Shown: positions 54,201 through 63,223, counted from the stretch's first letter. The stretch is 63,701 nt of DNA from Asparagopsis taxiformis (GCA_030407315.1 JALQPE010001834.1:1-63701), one strand, 5' to 3'. A program made the numbers and translations. The notes: generated by a model from the sequence alone, not told the origin.

Positions 54201-55461
54201 ACGCCGCTTCGTACTCGTAATCGCCGATCGCTACAGCAAGCTCTGTCGACTCATCGCGCTCGGACGCGTATCCGCGCTCGCCGTCGCGAAAGCGTTTTGC
54301 CGAGATTGGGTCTTCGTTTACGGACCACCGCGCACGCTACTTTCAGATAACGGACCGCAGTTCCGCTCGAAGCTGTTTCAGGAAACGTGCGCGCTAATGG
54401 GAACGCGTAACATATTCACGACTACCTACCACCCGCAGTCGAACGGGCAGGTCGAGCGTATGAACCGTACCATCGTCGCGACGCTGCGCCACTACGTCGA
54501 CGAAGAGCGAAAGAATTGGGACGAGCACCTAGACGCGCTGGCGTACGCATACAACCGCGCGATACACCGCTCGACGAATACGTCGCCGTTCGAACTCACG
54601 CTCACGCGCTACCCCGTTTCGCTGGGGACGGAGCAGGTCGACACGATTCGCAGCACGCCGTTCCTCCGCATGGAGTTTCTCGCGAAGCTATCCGACGCGT
54701 ACGCGCGCGCCGCGAACGCGTTGAAGAAAGCGCAAGCGAGATACAAACGCGACTTCGACCGCGGCGCACGCGCGGTGAACAAAAGCATCAAGGTTGGCGA
54801 CCAAGTATATCTGGACACTCGCGCGGGAGCGACGACACGAACGCAGCGCGACGACGGAGCGCGCCCTTCGAAGTTGGACTATCCCGTGTCGGGACCCTTC
54901 CCGGTCACAAGCTGCCGCGGGCACACTTACGAAATCATAATCGACGGCGTGCCCGAACTCGTCAGCTCCGACCGTATTCGCCTAGCACCGCGCAACGCGA
55001 CGCGCGCGCCGGTTACGCCAAGCGGCGAAGAAGGGGGGACGGACGCGGAGGACACAAGCGACGCAGCGCGACGTGACGAACGCGTACTCGAGGACGCACG
55101 CAAGGTCAATCCTGAAGCAGGATATGGGACGCGGGAGTTCATGATTAACAAATTGACGGCTGAAGGTGTCGACGACACCGGTGCGCCCGTATTCCGTGTA
55201 TGCTGGAAGGGCTTCTCTCCGCGCGACGACACTTGGGAGCCCGAAAGCTCGTTACCCGCGCCCATCGTTGCCCGTTTCCGCCGCGACCGCGGACGCTCCG
55301 CCTCTGAAAACACTGCGCGCAACACCGAGGTTGACGCCACGTCACCGCGCAATCGTAGAAGGCGACCGGCACGCGGCGACGCCCCACGTATAACGCCACC
55401 TAGCCGCGCGAGCGCACGCATCGCGAGTCGACGAACGCCTTCGCATGCACCGCGCAACTGA
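51187..55461 (+). CDS. pol: pol polyprotein: protease, RT, RNase H, integrase, chromodomain
   Basis: The pol frame is open from 51,142 and is entered by a -1 shift at 51,187-51,193. No ATG starts it. With residue 1 at 51,304 it has 1,385 residues. These include the protease 'LDTGAGPSLI' (32-34 DTG), RT with 'FCIDYRCLN', the FGLSNAP turn and 'YLDD' (491-494), and RNase H with D643, E686 and D711. The integrase has an HHCC finger (about 879-915) and a DD35E core (about D953, D1013, E1049; 'LLSDNGPQF', 'QSNGQVERMNR'). A C-terminal chromodomain reads 'VFRVCWKGFSPRDDTWEP' at about 1294-1311. Motif A of the RT reads 'TTLECNSGYWQI', with Glu429 where the catalytic Asp is expected, so polymerase activity may be lost. 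The frame is otherwise unbroken. Confidence 0.92.
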   Translation, partial: GKCLRGAVAGGPAPPHSTDTRRATTQPPREKPPPLPPETVVLFQSPTANYKLETRVGYNQRTATAVTAVLDTGAGPSLIRENVLGADWKRHATPPTLRCAIIDANGRRLAPNASLRLSVFLGARAHLQTFLVMPRLSVPCILGADFIDRVVEIIYTVPQRALRTRYGDHVPMLPRTPTKPRRAPTAKTTRPTSFVPIRAARRTSIPPNATRAIDVTTSAEGRCIVVPATNLYAQKLLRVTNGETLVRRNVPFRVQVHNAGTRLQVLPKGMKVGTAVPNPVGCLQVAQEAPDPQDRPPDDATRRNVTTPPDPRETDEIASATPPWEELLRATLRDERVDDDLHAEIIEMLRKHERMWSGTLGAIHATEHRIELVPGATPVNQPPYRAGHASREIIRTQVDKMLRAGVIEPATSEWASPVVVVPKKDGTSRFCIDYRCLNAATVKDAYPIPRMDDCVDSLGNATVFTTLECNSGYWQIPVAHADRDKTTFTSHVGTYRFRRMPFGLSNAPATFQRALDILLANVKWQHCLVYLDDVIIFSADVNAHVHHVDEILGILGRAGVSLKFAKTEFFKRSVDYLGHTISPGKLSVPTTKCDALRDATYPTTKTQLRSFLGTCNVYRRFVEKFAFVAAPLTQLLKKDQGDNLPAPTPEQTRAFESLRQAMLSPPILRLPREGRPYVLDTDASQGQIGCALLQLDADDDVLHPVGYWSRTLNDAERNYSTTERECLAVVWAVLLLSAYLEGRKFTVRTDHNSLRWILNMTSAEGRLARWRLRLAEFEFDVEYKKGKRHVIADALSRMATRSCDETEIPDEIPCFGATNIIEPHANAYDRTDAALLCDYAEYYPSLACLLATRSCIEPPVSIDEWIREQATDEFCQNAKRDVETAPRSRFHLSPDGILMRTAPLDDATQIVVPEAIKGRILRANHYAVTAGHPDARRMYDAIRRAYYWPMMSVDVYTTVRQCDACARNRVTQYRHTNALNLFPATRPLVDVAIDILGPLPETPRQRRFVLVIADRYSKLCRLIALGRVSALAVAKAFCRDWVFVYGPPRTLLSDNGPQFRSKLFQETCALMGTRNIFTTTYHPQSNGQVERMNRTIVATLRHYVDEERKNWDEHLDALAYAYNRAIHRSTNTSPFELTLTRYPVSLGTEQVDTIRSTPFLRMEFLAKLSDAYARAANALKKAQARYKRDFDRGARAVNKSIKVGDQVYLDTRAGATTRTQRDDGARPSKLDYPVSGPFPVTSCRGHTYEIIIDGVPELVSSDRIRLAPRNATRAPVTPSGEEGGTDAEDTSDAARRDERVLEDARKVNPEAGYGTREFMINKLTAEGVDDTGAPVFRVCWKGFSPRDDTWEPESSLPAPIVARFRRDRGRSASENTARNTEVDATSPRNRRRRPARGDAPRITPPSRASARIASRRTPSHAPRN

Positions 55462-55529
55462 CGCGCGGAACGGGGCTGAACACGCCAGTTACGCCCAGTG
55501 GAACCGACGCCACTACTGAGTTTGAGATC

Positions 55530-55875
55530 AAAAAATGTAGTAAATTTACTGCCTGAGGCAGTAAAAATTACTGCCTGAGCAATGTAGTGCCTGAGACAGT
55601 AAAATTACTATTTTAATTTTTTCAGTTCTAGTGCTGCAGGCAGTAAAATACAAAATTTCCTGGCAGTACGGTATGTAGCAGAATGCAGTACTGTACGATA
55701 GCAAATTCTAGTAATTTTTGCTGGTACCACAGGGCAGTAGTGCAATGCAGTGATTTTTGATGATTTCTGCAATGGAATGTACTGCCGTACAGTACTGCCC
55801 TGGCAAATGACCTGGCATTAGAATCAGGCAGTAAAATATACTGGCTCCGGCAGTGATTTGTACTGCCTGCAAGTA
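55530..55875. repeat. Array of CAGTAAAATTACTGCC-type palindromes
   Basis: Many copies of CAGTA and TACTG joined to GCC/GGC occur in both orientations (for example TTTACTGCCTGAGGCAGTAAA near 55,550). Spacing is 15-40 bp. The array begins just after the truncated chromovirus and precedes the block of genes that includes ParB, methyltransferase and SET. It resembles the subterminal repeat of a DNA transposon. A similar but distinct motif array (GAACAGT) occurs at 6.1 and 16-17 kb. Confidence 0.7.
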
Positions 55876-56202
55876 CTGCCTTGATAGTAATTGGTGATTG
55901 GTATTTTCTGAGATTCAATGTTGCAATAGTTGTCCAGGATAGGGTTGTACAATGTGTTCGCATGTGAGTTCAAGTAGAGAAGAGAGGAAACTATTCTGAA
56001 GCTACTAGTAGTGAGAAGTGTAGAGGATGCATGGTCACATGGAAATGACCGTTACAAAAAAGGTAGGAGAAAATCGGTCGTTTTCCGAGGATATGAGTAG
56101 AGTAGTTGGCATTATTTGTTACTATTGCTAGCATTCTCGTTGCAGGAAAATCGTCTGGAGTGACACTTTGCGATTGGAACGAGAGGCGAAGTTTGACGGA
56201 AG
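55876..56202. other. 5' flank of the next gene
   Basis: No gene seen. It presumably holds the promoter of the following + strand gene. Confidence 0.3.
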
Positions 56203-57726
56203 ATGGAATCTCAGCGTCGTGAGGAAAATCCAAATGACTGCCTAGCAGGGATTATTCGAGAGGGATTCAGGACAGTGACTGGGGAAGTTCGTCGTATTGG
56301 GGAGAGGATGGATGAAATCGACGATGATCGAACGTCCCAACGCCAGCAAATCGAAAAGCTGATGAGTCGCGTCGAGTTTATAGTAACGGAATTACAGGGT
56401 GTGAAAGACATCTGTGATAGTTTATTACAGCAGAGTCAGGTCAATTCGAAGAAGGGGATGACTGACAAGGACAGGGACCGGTTGCGCATCTCGCAGTCAG
56501 CAGAACTATCGTTTTCTTACAATTTTCTGTGTGCAGTATTTGGAACTGTTGTACCTTTGCTGGTCGACAAGATTGATGCTGGGGCGACAATTTACACCAA
56601 CCAAGGAATCTACGACCTCCGTGGTTGCAGGTTGCTCTCTGCAATGATGTTTGCGAAGCAGAGCAATGACAAGAGGGATGTGTTCCAATCCAACACCGGG
56701 AAGAACAACATCGAGCTTCGATTCCAAGTGGTGATGTCTCTCCTGCGGAACATTCAGAAGGAAAAGTCGGGTACAGGCCGTACAGTGGAAGGCTCGAGCT
56801 CTGGACGCGATTCGAATGCGTTCAACGTCTGGAAGGAGAACAAGTACATTCCGGACAAAATAATCGAAGAAGTTGTTTATGGTGCCACTGGCGATGGCCG
56901 AAACCAGCCTGCAGGAAGCATTGACGGAGGGGCTAGGAAGCGGAGGAAAACAGATGGAAATGGTGGACAGTTGAGCAAGCGTGAAATATCTTTGGCTGTT
57001 ACGAAAGTTGCGCTGACAAAGGTGCTCGGTTTCCTGAACAAGTCTAGAGAGCAGGTGCGCCATCGATTCCTTGTCGAACTGGGGTTCGCTCTAGTGTTGG
57101 AAACGGACGCATCTATCACTTTCGAGTTTCCAACTCACGATCTCATTCGAGATATGGATGTTATCCCCGATACCCGTGTGACCAACGGAAATCTAAGGCC
57201 TGAGGAACGGAAAGTTGTGGATGACAAGAATTCCGAGATCTTGATACAATTCATCGCTGAGCGGAAAGAGATGGTTGTCATCATTCAGTACGAAGTCGAG
57301 ATATCGGGATGTGTGGCCAAAAGGATGATTCGAAGGAGAATCAATATCCTGGAGGTAGCCCTGAACACTGCAATTGCTTTCCTTCAATGCACGAGTAGAA
57401 TGGTTTTCCTGCGACGTTCCTGCAATTCACTCAGATTTGTCTATGCAATCGCTTCCGGGATTCTAGGAATTTTCAAGGTACAATCAGGTCAGACCTTCGA
57501 AGAAAGTGTACAAGACGAGCTCAAACAATTAGGAAAGGCGATGTTGCCGAGTGAGCGAATCTGTAAGAGGCATCTCTGCGAAGATGTACTGACAATTACT
57601 AACGAAAAATTCGATGAACAACACTTGGAACAGCGTAGTACCGCGTTTGAGGAGGATAGCGGACATGGAAATGAAGAAGATGGGAGTGAAAGCTACGTTG
57701 AAGTTTTCCTTGATGAGGAAGATTGA
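56203..57726 (+). CDS. Coiled-coil, probably nuclear protein of unknown function (mobile-element block)
   Basis: The protein is 507 residues from an ATG, and the frame is intact. Residues about 15-70 form a heptad coiled coil ('VRRIGERMDEIDDDRTSQR', 'IEKLMSRVEFIVTELQ'). A basic nuclear-localisation-like cluster ('ARKRRKTDG') is at about 246-253. A helical central region follows, then a strongly acidic C-terminus ('SESYVEVFLDEED'). No enzymatic motif is visible. It lies between a palindromic array and the ParB/methyltransferase/SET genes, so I take it as part of the same mobile element. Convergent with the gene at 58.3-59.7 kb. A DNA-binding or accessory transposition role is possible but unsupported. 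Confidence 0.65.
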   Translation: MESQRREENPNDCLAGIIREGFRTVTGEVRRIGERMDEIDDDRTSQRQQIEKLMSRVEFIVTELQGVKDICDSLLQQSQVNSKKGMTDKDRDRLRISQSAELSFSYNFLCAVFGTVVPLLVDKIDAGATIYTNQGIYDLRGCRLLSAMMFAKQSNDKRDVFQSNTGKNNIELRFQVVMSLLRNIQKEKSGTGRTVEGSSSGRDSNAFNVWKENKYIPDKIIEEVVYGATGDGRNQPAGSIDGGARKRRKTDGNGGQLSKREISLAVTKVALTKVLGFLNKSREQVRHRFLVELGFALVLETDASITFEFPTHDLIRDMDVIPDTRVTNGNLRPEERKVVDDKNSEILIQFIAERKEMVVIIQYEVEISGCVAKRMIRRRINILEVALNTAIAFLQCTSRMVFLRRSCNSLRFVYAIASGILGIFKVQSGQTFEESVQDELKQLGKAMLPSERICKRHLCEDVLTITNEKFDEQHLEQRSTAFEEDSGHGNEEDGSESYVEVFLDEED

Positions 57727-58333
57727 TAATGGAAGCGGATAAGTAAAGTTTCATAACCTTTGAAGTAAAATAATTACGACGAGGCAGACTGAGGAGAAAT
57801 AGAAACCTTTAGATATGAAACTGTCTAGGATATGAGTGGAAAAGGTGCACCCTAGCATGCTACGTACTACATGGTGTACTGGAAACAATAGCTATCGTTC
57901 TTATTTTTCAGCTCACTCTGCGACTAGAAAGCGTTATGTCTACTACGGTTAAGAGTTTTACCCTGTCATTGAGCACGCCTCTAGTAGCTTCGGGGCCTGT
58001 GCAGTCCCATCCAATGCCGTAGCTCCACCTGGCAGAGTAGTGCGGAAAATAATACCGGGTATTATTTTGAGGAATATTTTGCCAAGTGGAGGGCAATCAT
58101 TCGTACCGACTACAGGCGATCCCTGGACGAAACCTAAGAATAATACCCGGTATTATTTCCAGGGATATTTTGCCAAGTGGAGGGCAATCATTGTTACAGA
58201 ATGCAGACAGTCCCTGGACGAAGGAACAGGCCAGAAAGATACGGAGCATGTATCGATGGATACCATCGACTTAATCGAGGTTGACTAACTCTGAACAGTC
58301 TTGTAGACCCATCTAGAAAAGATAGAAAACGTT
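57727..58333. other. Convergent intergenic region
   Basis: 3' flanks of two converging genes; it contains the 91-bp tandem duplication listed separately. Confidence 0.4.
58048..58229. repeat. 91-bp tandem duplication with a palindromic head
   Basis: Units start at 58048 and 58139 with AATAATACCGGGTATTATT and AATAATACCCGGTATTATT (palindromic). They share TATTTTGCCAAGTGGAGGGC and CCCTGGACGAA. Confidence 0.85.
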
Positions 58334-59680
58334 TTACTCGGAGGCGACATCGTGTACGGTAGGATGAGGTGCATCGACAGGGGAACTATTCTGTCCAACG
58401 ATAACGTCATGTCCAATTGTGTCTAGCTCGCTGCAGATGGTGTGTCCACTGAAAATGCATGCTGGGAGGTTCAAGTATGCAGTTCCCAACACAACATTCC
58501 TGAGAACGCGCTCGAAAGTTCCATATGGACGAGGGCCTTGAACAGGTTTCCAGGTCAGTGAGAACGAGTTGGCCAGTTTGAAATTTTTGCTGTCCGGCAG
58601 CTCAAAGTTCTCCTGCATTTCTCGACTTGAGAGGAAGCGAGCTTCCAAAGGATACGAATAGCTGCAATTGACATAGTCATATTCATCAGATTCTCGAGTA
58701 AGAACGACAGTACTACTCATGTTTTCAGATCTCCTGTATAAAGAGGAACCAATAAGAACAGCCTTTGTAGATGGAATAGAATCTTCTGAAGCCATGTCTG
58801 CTAGAGTTCCCAAAACTCTAATGACAGAAGACCCAGAATCGTGTCGTGTTTTCTTCCACTTGAGGATAGTAGAGTTCGTGCATGTAGACATGGAAGGAGC
58901 TAAAGTATTGCAGAGGTCATAGTATGTTCCAAAGTGGATCGATAGCTCTTTATCTCTCCCAGTTGAAATTCGAACCGCCTCGACGCTCGGCAGGAAAATT
59001 GTGTTTGGGTTGTTCTTCTCTTCGCATAGCCTGGAAAGTTGTAAAAACTGTTCAAGCGAGCAATCTGCTCTTGCCGTCACATAGTCTTGCACCAAGGATC
59101 TCACTTCCCGGCCTGTTTCAGACTTCGTGATTTTGGAGGACAGGGGTTTGTCCAGTTTTAAGCCAACTCTCTGGAACAGGTAGTCACACACAATGTTTCC
59201 GAAGATGGGTCCAGTAGCGCTTGATGAACCGCGACAGTTGAGAATCTGCCTTTCGAGGTAGGATACCTTTTGAAACAGCTTGGATATGTCCTCATTGATG
59301 TTAGGACCAGGAGGACTCTCATCGCAAACTAAGCGCGGCTCGGACTTGGATCGACTCAACAAGTTTTGTTTGCAGTCCTTTTTATGGAAACTGTCTTCAC
59401 CCGCAGACGAGATCGTCTGCTCTAGTGCTAGTTGCTCTCCAAACCTCCAACGTAGCATGTTTCCAGAGTCAATGTCCAGCAGCGAATTGTTCTTGAATAA
59501 TTTTGCTGTAGAGACTGACTGGTCGAAACCGTTTTCAGATTGATATTGCAGCGTAACAAACAAGTTTCCAGTCAAACGATGTTCTCCGGACGCGTCCGGC
59601 TTGGCAGTACTCAAAACTTCAAAACTTTGGCGCCCCACCAAACCTTTTTCTGTTTCCTTCCTCTCGTTCGTAAACTCCAT
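58334..59680 (-). CDS. Unrecognised 448-residue protein (mobile-element block)
   Basis: ATG at 59680, an intact frame of 448 codons on the minus strand. The first 150 residues are polar. A short helical segment ('DISKLFQKVSYLERQIL', about 132-148) and a mixed alpha/beta region follow. Aromatic phrases near the end ('SFSLTWKPVQGPRPYGTFER', about 374-393) look like a beta-rich domain. No known motif, signal peptide or membrane segment is visible. Codon use and composition match the coiled-coil gene next to it and the ParB gene, with which it is interleaved on the opposite strand. It probably belongs to the same element. Confidence 0.6.
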   Translation of the reverse strand: MEFTNERKETEKGLVGRQSFEVLSTAKPDASGEHRLTGNLFVTLQYQSENGFDQSVSTAKLFKNNSLLDIDSGNMLRWRFGEQLALEQTISSAGEDSFHKKDCKQNLLSRSKSEPRLVCDESPPGPNINEDISKLFQKVSYLERQILNCRGSSSATGPIFGNIVCDYLFQRVGLKLDKPLSSKITKSETGREVRSLVQDYVTARADCSLEQFLQLSRLCEEKNNPNTIFLPSVEAVRISTGRDKELSIHFGTYYDLCNTLAPSMSTCTNSTILKWKKTRHDSGSSVIRVLGTLADMASEDSIPSTKAVLIGSSLYRRSENMSSTVVLTRESDEYDYVNCSYSYPLEARFLSSREMQENFELPDSKNFKLANSFSLTWKPVQGPRPYGTFERVLRNVVLGTAYLNLPACIFSGHTICSELDTIGHDVIVGQNSSPVDAPHPTVHDVASE

Positions 59681-60461
59681 TCTACTTCAATGACTGATCC
59701 TTCGGAGACAAAGTCTGTTGGGTCTTGCATAATGGGTATTCCCAGGAAAAGAATGGAAGAGGTATCGACTGAGGAAACAGGAAAGATGACGAAACTGTAC
59801 AGCTTGTATCCGTGTGGAATGATAGAGAGAAAATTGGTAGGTTACTATTTTTATACTTGCATAACTCGTAACGGTTATAAATTACTAACACCTGTCCCAA
59901 GCGACATGGGAGACCAACATCGTGATGATCATCTCTCTTGAACATTCATCACCATATAATAAAGATCTTATTCCGAGCTGCTCGAAGCCATTACCAGTAG
60001 ATTGGTTGTATTTTTCGCTGTGGCAATATAACGGAACCTAGACGTGTATGTATAAAGAGACGCAGGGATCGAGAATGATGCAGTGAAATCAATGTGTATA
60101 TTTATATACTGGTTGTAAGAACGAGTCTACAAGTTCGAACAGAAGATGAAGTCCTCTCAAGAGATTGGTTTTGAAATCTCCGATGGCAGATTTCAAACTC
60201 AATCTCTCGAGGGGACTTCAAATTCAAAACAAAAATGGAAATGTCCGTTGGCGAAATAATTGTATTGAAAGGCCGCCGAAGAACCTAATTATTCCTCATT
60301 ACGTACCCTACCTAGCCAAAGTATACCTGAAAATATTCAGGTTAACTCTTTAACTGTGCATTTAAGGTTTATCAAGATTGTTGCCGAAGGTTTTTAACGG
60401 CAGGTAGGAGAGAAGATTGTTTTCTGCTGGTGGCTGATTGAGGTGAAGAATCTATTTCTCG
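59681..60461. other. Divergent intergenic region with a long hairpin
   Basis: This lies between a minus-strand gene and the ParB gene, so it probably holds both promoters. It contains the hairpin at 60148-60219. Short frames here are not convincing. Confidence 0.4.
60148..60219. repeat. 32-bp-arm hairpin
   Basis: Arms 60148-60179 and 60188-60219 pair at 29 of 32 positions around an 8-nt loop. It could be a small-RNA-precursor-like fold or a miniature inverted-repeat remnant. Confidence 0.75.
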
Positions 60462-61928
60462 ATGGCCTCTGAGAAGAGAAATCCAGCGAGCACCTCTGGG
60501 CGTCCCCTTCATGGTGAGCGGCGCAATGGGCTATTGCACATCGACCCATTCAAGATCAAAAGATATGTCGAGATTCGAGAAATCGACTACAGGCACGTCG
60601 ATGTTATTGCCGAGAGCATTCAGGTTTACGGCTACAATGACAACACCCCAATTACCGGTCGGATCATTGCCGGTGAGGTAGAGGTGCTGGATGGTGCGCA
60701 TCGTTCGAAAGCTGTAATCAAGCTCATAGAGAACGGTGAGCTTCCGCGTGATTTCACTGTTCCTATGATTGAAGAAGAAGTCGACATATCTCCGATTACA
60801 AGTGCTGCTTTCCTTCTAGATAGTGTGAAAGCATCAAACGCGAACGATATGGCATCCAGGCAGAAGAGGATGACTTTCATTGAGTACCTGAATCTTACTT
60901 TGGATCTTAGAGATGGGTACTGGGAGCGAAACGCAGGTGAAAAACAAGGAAGCTCAAGCATGGTTACAATTCGCGACGTGAATATGCCATCCATTAGGCG
61001 ATGGCTCGCCGTGGGATCTCAGCGCGAAGATTTGGCAGAAACTGTGCTGAGGCAGCCACAGTACGAGAGTTGCTTGTCAATTCTTCGTGTGCTTCGCCCC
61101 TACAGTCGCATAGAAGAACCCAATCCCAAAATGGTTCGCTGTCTGTGGCAGTTGTTCTGTATTGTATGGGGAAGGCCGGTGGAAGTTCAGAACAATTTTG
61201 CGATGAAGGAGTTTCCCACATCTCTCGAGAAAAGAGCATCAGTCGGCGAGCAGTTGTTTGGGATGTCTACAAGTGGTGAAATTGCTTCTCCATTGTGTCG
61301 CGAAGTCCTCACCTGTGAGTATTTTCGTTCTGGAAGAAGTGCACAGGGTAGAACATTAACAGAAGAAGACAAAGTATTTGGAAGGCTGATGTTTATGATT
61401 TCATTTGTGCACATTGCCCTCACTAGACGCAGAAATGCACCCATTCGCCGGGGTAGGAAGCGTCGTAGAACTGGGAGGGATACAGAGACTTCTACATTCG
61501 CCCCTTTCCAGCGCACAAGAGCAAACGGAGAGTCTGTGGGTGTCGTTTTGGAAAGGGTCATGTCTGCCTGGGATACAACAGCGATGATTCTGGGCTTCGA
61601 AAGCGCCTACATGATGTGTCGCCCATACATGGTTTTCGACTCTGAGAAATTCCAATTCATCTGTCTTGCTAATCGTACTGACGGGTGGGCACATCCTGAC
61701 CACTACTCAGATCTTCTGCTTCCGTCCCCGGTAGTGAAACTCCGCGAGAATGCAGGTTATCCAGGCACTTTGGATATCTCTGTTGATGCAAGGTTGAGGT
61801 CTTTGACAGAAGCCGTACTAGTGTCTGTGTATGACTGTATGATAGGCATTGATGTATTCGGATCAAGTACGAACCAGATGGAAGGGCTGCGCACTAAATT
61901 TTTCCATCAGCCTGACGGTTCGGATTGA
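60462..61928 (+). CDS. ParB-like domain protein, N-terminal part of a ParB-methyltransferase-SET gene
   Basis: ATG at 60462, 488 codons. Residues about 24-100 form a ParB/sulfiredoxin-like domain with 'IDPFKIKRYVEIREID', the 'VIAESIQVYGYNDNTPI' helix and strand, and 'VEVLDGAHRSKAVI' (G-x-H-R box at 78-81). A long helical region of about 380 residues follows, including a basic loop ('RRGRKRRRTGRD'). The frame ends at a TGA. The protein sense clearly continues in another frame one T short ('LNAFIEARIEQSIALDG'), so the natural product is longer. Compared with the transposon at 36-47 kb the ParB domain is at the same N-terminal place but diverged. It may still be transcribed, but this copy is broken. 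Confidence 0.7.
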   Translation: MASEKRNPASTSGRPLHGERRNGLLHIDPFKIKRYVEIREIDYRHVDVIAESIQVYGYNDNTPITGRIIAGEVEVLDGAHRSKAVIKLIENGELPRDFTVPMIEEEVDISPITSAAFLLDSVKASNANDMASRQKRMTFIEYLNLTLDLRDGYWERNAGEKQGSSSMVTIRDVNMPSIRRWLAVGSQREDLAETVLRQPQYESCLSILRVLRPYSRIEEPNPKMVRCLWQLFCIVWGRPVEVQNNFAMKEFPTSLEKRASVGEQLFGMSTSGEIASPLCREVLTCEYFRSGRSAQGRTLTEEDKVFGRLMFMISFVHIALTRRRNAPIRRGRKRRRTGRDTETSTFAPFQRTRANGESVGVVLERVMSAWDTTAMILGFESAYMMCRPYMVFDSEKFQFICLANRTDGWAHPDHYSDLLLPSPVVKLRENAGYPGTLDISVDARLRSLTEAVLVSVYDCMIGIDVFGSSTNQMEGLRTKFFHQPDGSD

Positions 61929-62338
61929 ACGCCTTCATCGAAGCAAGAATAGAACAATCCATCGCATTGGATGGTCACGAAAGACTCAAGGTATGGAAGA
62001 ACTGGAACCGTGAAATGCGTGTGAAGCCAGTTGATGTCTGCGACTTGAAAATTCTCTACGAGACTGAACAGCGCAACGCAGCATCCAGATCTCTTTCTCG
62101 AGAAAGAGATCGTCTTGAGTCGAATGAATCAATGCAGCACAGCACTCGCCGTTTAGGTACAGGTGGAAGGAAACCTACCAATGACTCTGGATCCCAGTAT
62201 ACATCCAGCATGGATGGGAGGGCTTCGTCCGCAATGGACACGGTTATGCAAGATGTTGCGGAGGATACACCGTCAGCGGAGGCAGTGGGTGAGGAAGAGG
62301 GGGTACCGGATCATATTGTGCAATTGAAAAGGTCATGA
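61925..62338 (+). pseudogene. Linker region of the ParB-methyltransferase-SET gene
   Basis: This open frame picks up the ParB protein after the TGA through a shift of one base. The sequence is helical at first ('EARIEQSIALDGHERLKVWK'), then low-complexity, Ser/Glu-rich ('EDTPSAEAVGEEEG'), as the linker in the 36-47 kb element. It stops 11 nt before the methyltransferase frame opens. Confidence 0.55.
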
Positions 62339-62348
62339 AGAGATTTGC

Positions 62349-63223
62349 GTGGCTTACAACTGTACAGCCTCGAGGTTAGTGCACCAGGTTAACACTGATT
62401 CCATTGGCATGCTTTCAGGGAATACTATTGATGGACAAGCACAACTTGTGCTCACCGATCCACCCTTCAACACGCGGAGGGAGAAAGGCAAGACCAATTC
62501 AGACTATGATGACATCAATAGCGCACAAATGTTTCGTACTGGAAAGGACATTTCTCGAATGCTGCGCCCTGGAGGACATGCACTGATATTTTCCAGTATC
62601 AAACAGTTGGTTGGGTGGGAGAAGCTCTTCAAAATGCAGAAAGCGGGGAACAATCCATGCGTACAGACGATGTCCTCTCATTCTAAGCCGTCGTCCCTAC
62701 GTATTCATCCAAAAACCAATGAACAAATCGTGTTCATTACACAACATTCACGAGTTTGTGTGCACAGTTTCAAAACGTGGGATGGGAGCTGCCGCGTTTG
62801 AAATGGTGATTATTCTTTGCATAACCGTGACCTTCACGACATCCAGTGTAATGTGACGCAATCGACAACTGCCCAAAGCTCGGACCTGGTGAGTCATTGA
62901 ACTTCGAAGACAAAAGGCTACGTGCGGAGCAGAAGCCTCTGTCCATACTTCGAGAGCTTATTTCAAGGTTTTCAAAGCCAGGAGACATTGTGGTAGATCT
63001 ATTCTCCGGAACGTATTCTACTGCAATAGCTTGCATGACAATGAGAGATGGTCTGTATCGCAAGTTAGTTTTGGATGTGAAAAAAGACGCCACATGCCAT
63101 GGATCAGCTCAGCCGTTGTTGCTGGATTGCTTTGTTAGGCAAGGCGAGATGGAGTTTTTGGGGATGGCAACCAAAATGACATATCGAGTATTCTCGCTAA
63201 CAAAGAATGGAATTACTCGATAA
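62349..63223 (+). pseudogene. Beta-class DNA amino-methyltransferase, broken by one stop and one shift
   Basis: Motif IV reads 'LVLTDPPFN' (about 62,445-62,471), followed by 'SDYDDINSAQMF' and 'MLRPGGHALIFSSIK'. A TGA at 62,799-62,801 interrupts the frame, but the next about 32 codons still match the left copy ('CNVT' in both). Near 62,895 the frame changes. The AdoMet motif I 'KPGDIVVDLFSGTYST' lies at about 62,978-63,025, and the domain ends at a TAA at 63,221. Motif order is beta class. DPPF instead of DPPY is a conservative change seen in some amino-methyltransferases. The reading is supported by alignment with the methyltransferase at 0.8-1.7 kb. Confidence 0.75.

Larger units (their letters stand above)
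47785..55461 (+). mobile_element. Ty3/gypsy chromovirus, nearly complete copy lacking a recognisable 3' LTR
   Basis: In order: probable 5' LTR, candidate primer binding site, leader, gag (one frameshift), -1 frameshift signal, and an intact pol frame with protease, RT, RNase H, integrase and chromodomain. It belongs to the same family as the inverted, deleted copy at 27.3-31.9 kb; the gag parts are very similar at the protein level. Homology between the copies ends soon after the pol stop. The next 40-80 bp lead into a different repeat array, so the 3' LTR appears to be lost. Confidence 0.9.

Noticed and set aside
55462..55875. 3' LTR of the right chromovirus
   Set aside because: The sequence after pol does not resemble 47,785-48,582. 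It quickly becomes the CAGTA/TACTG palindromic array.
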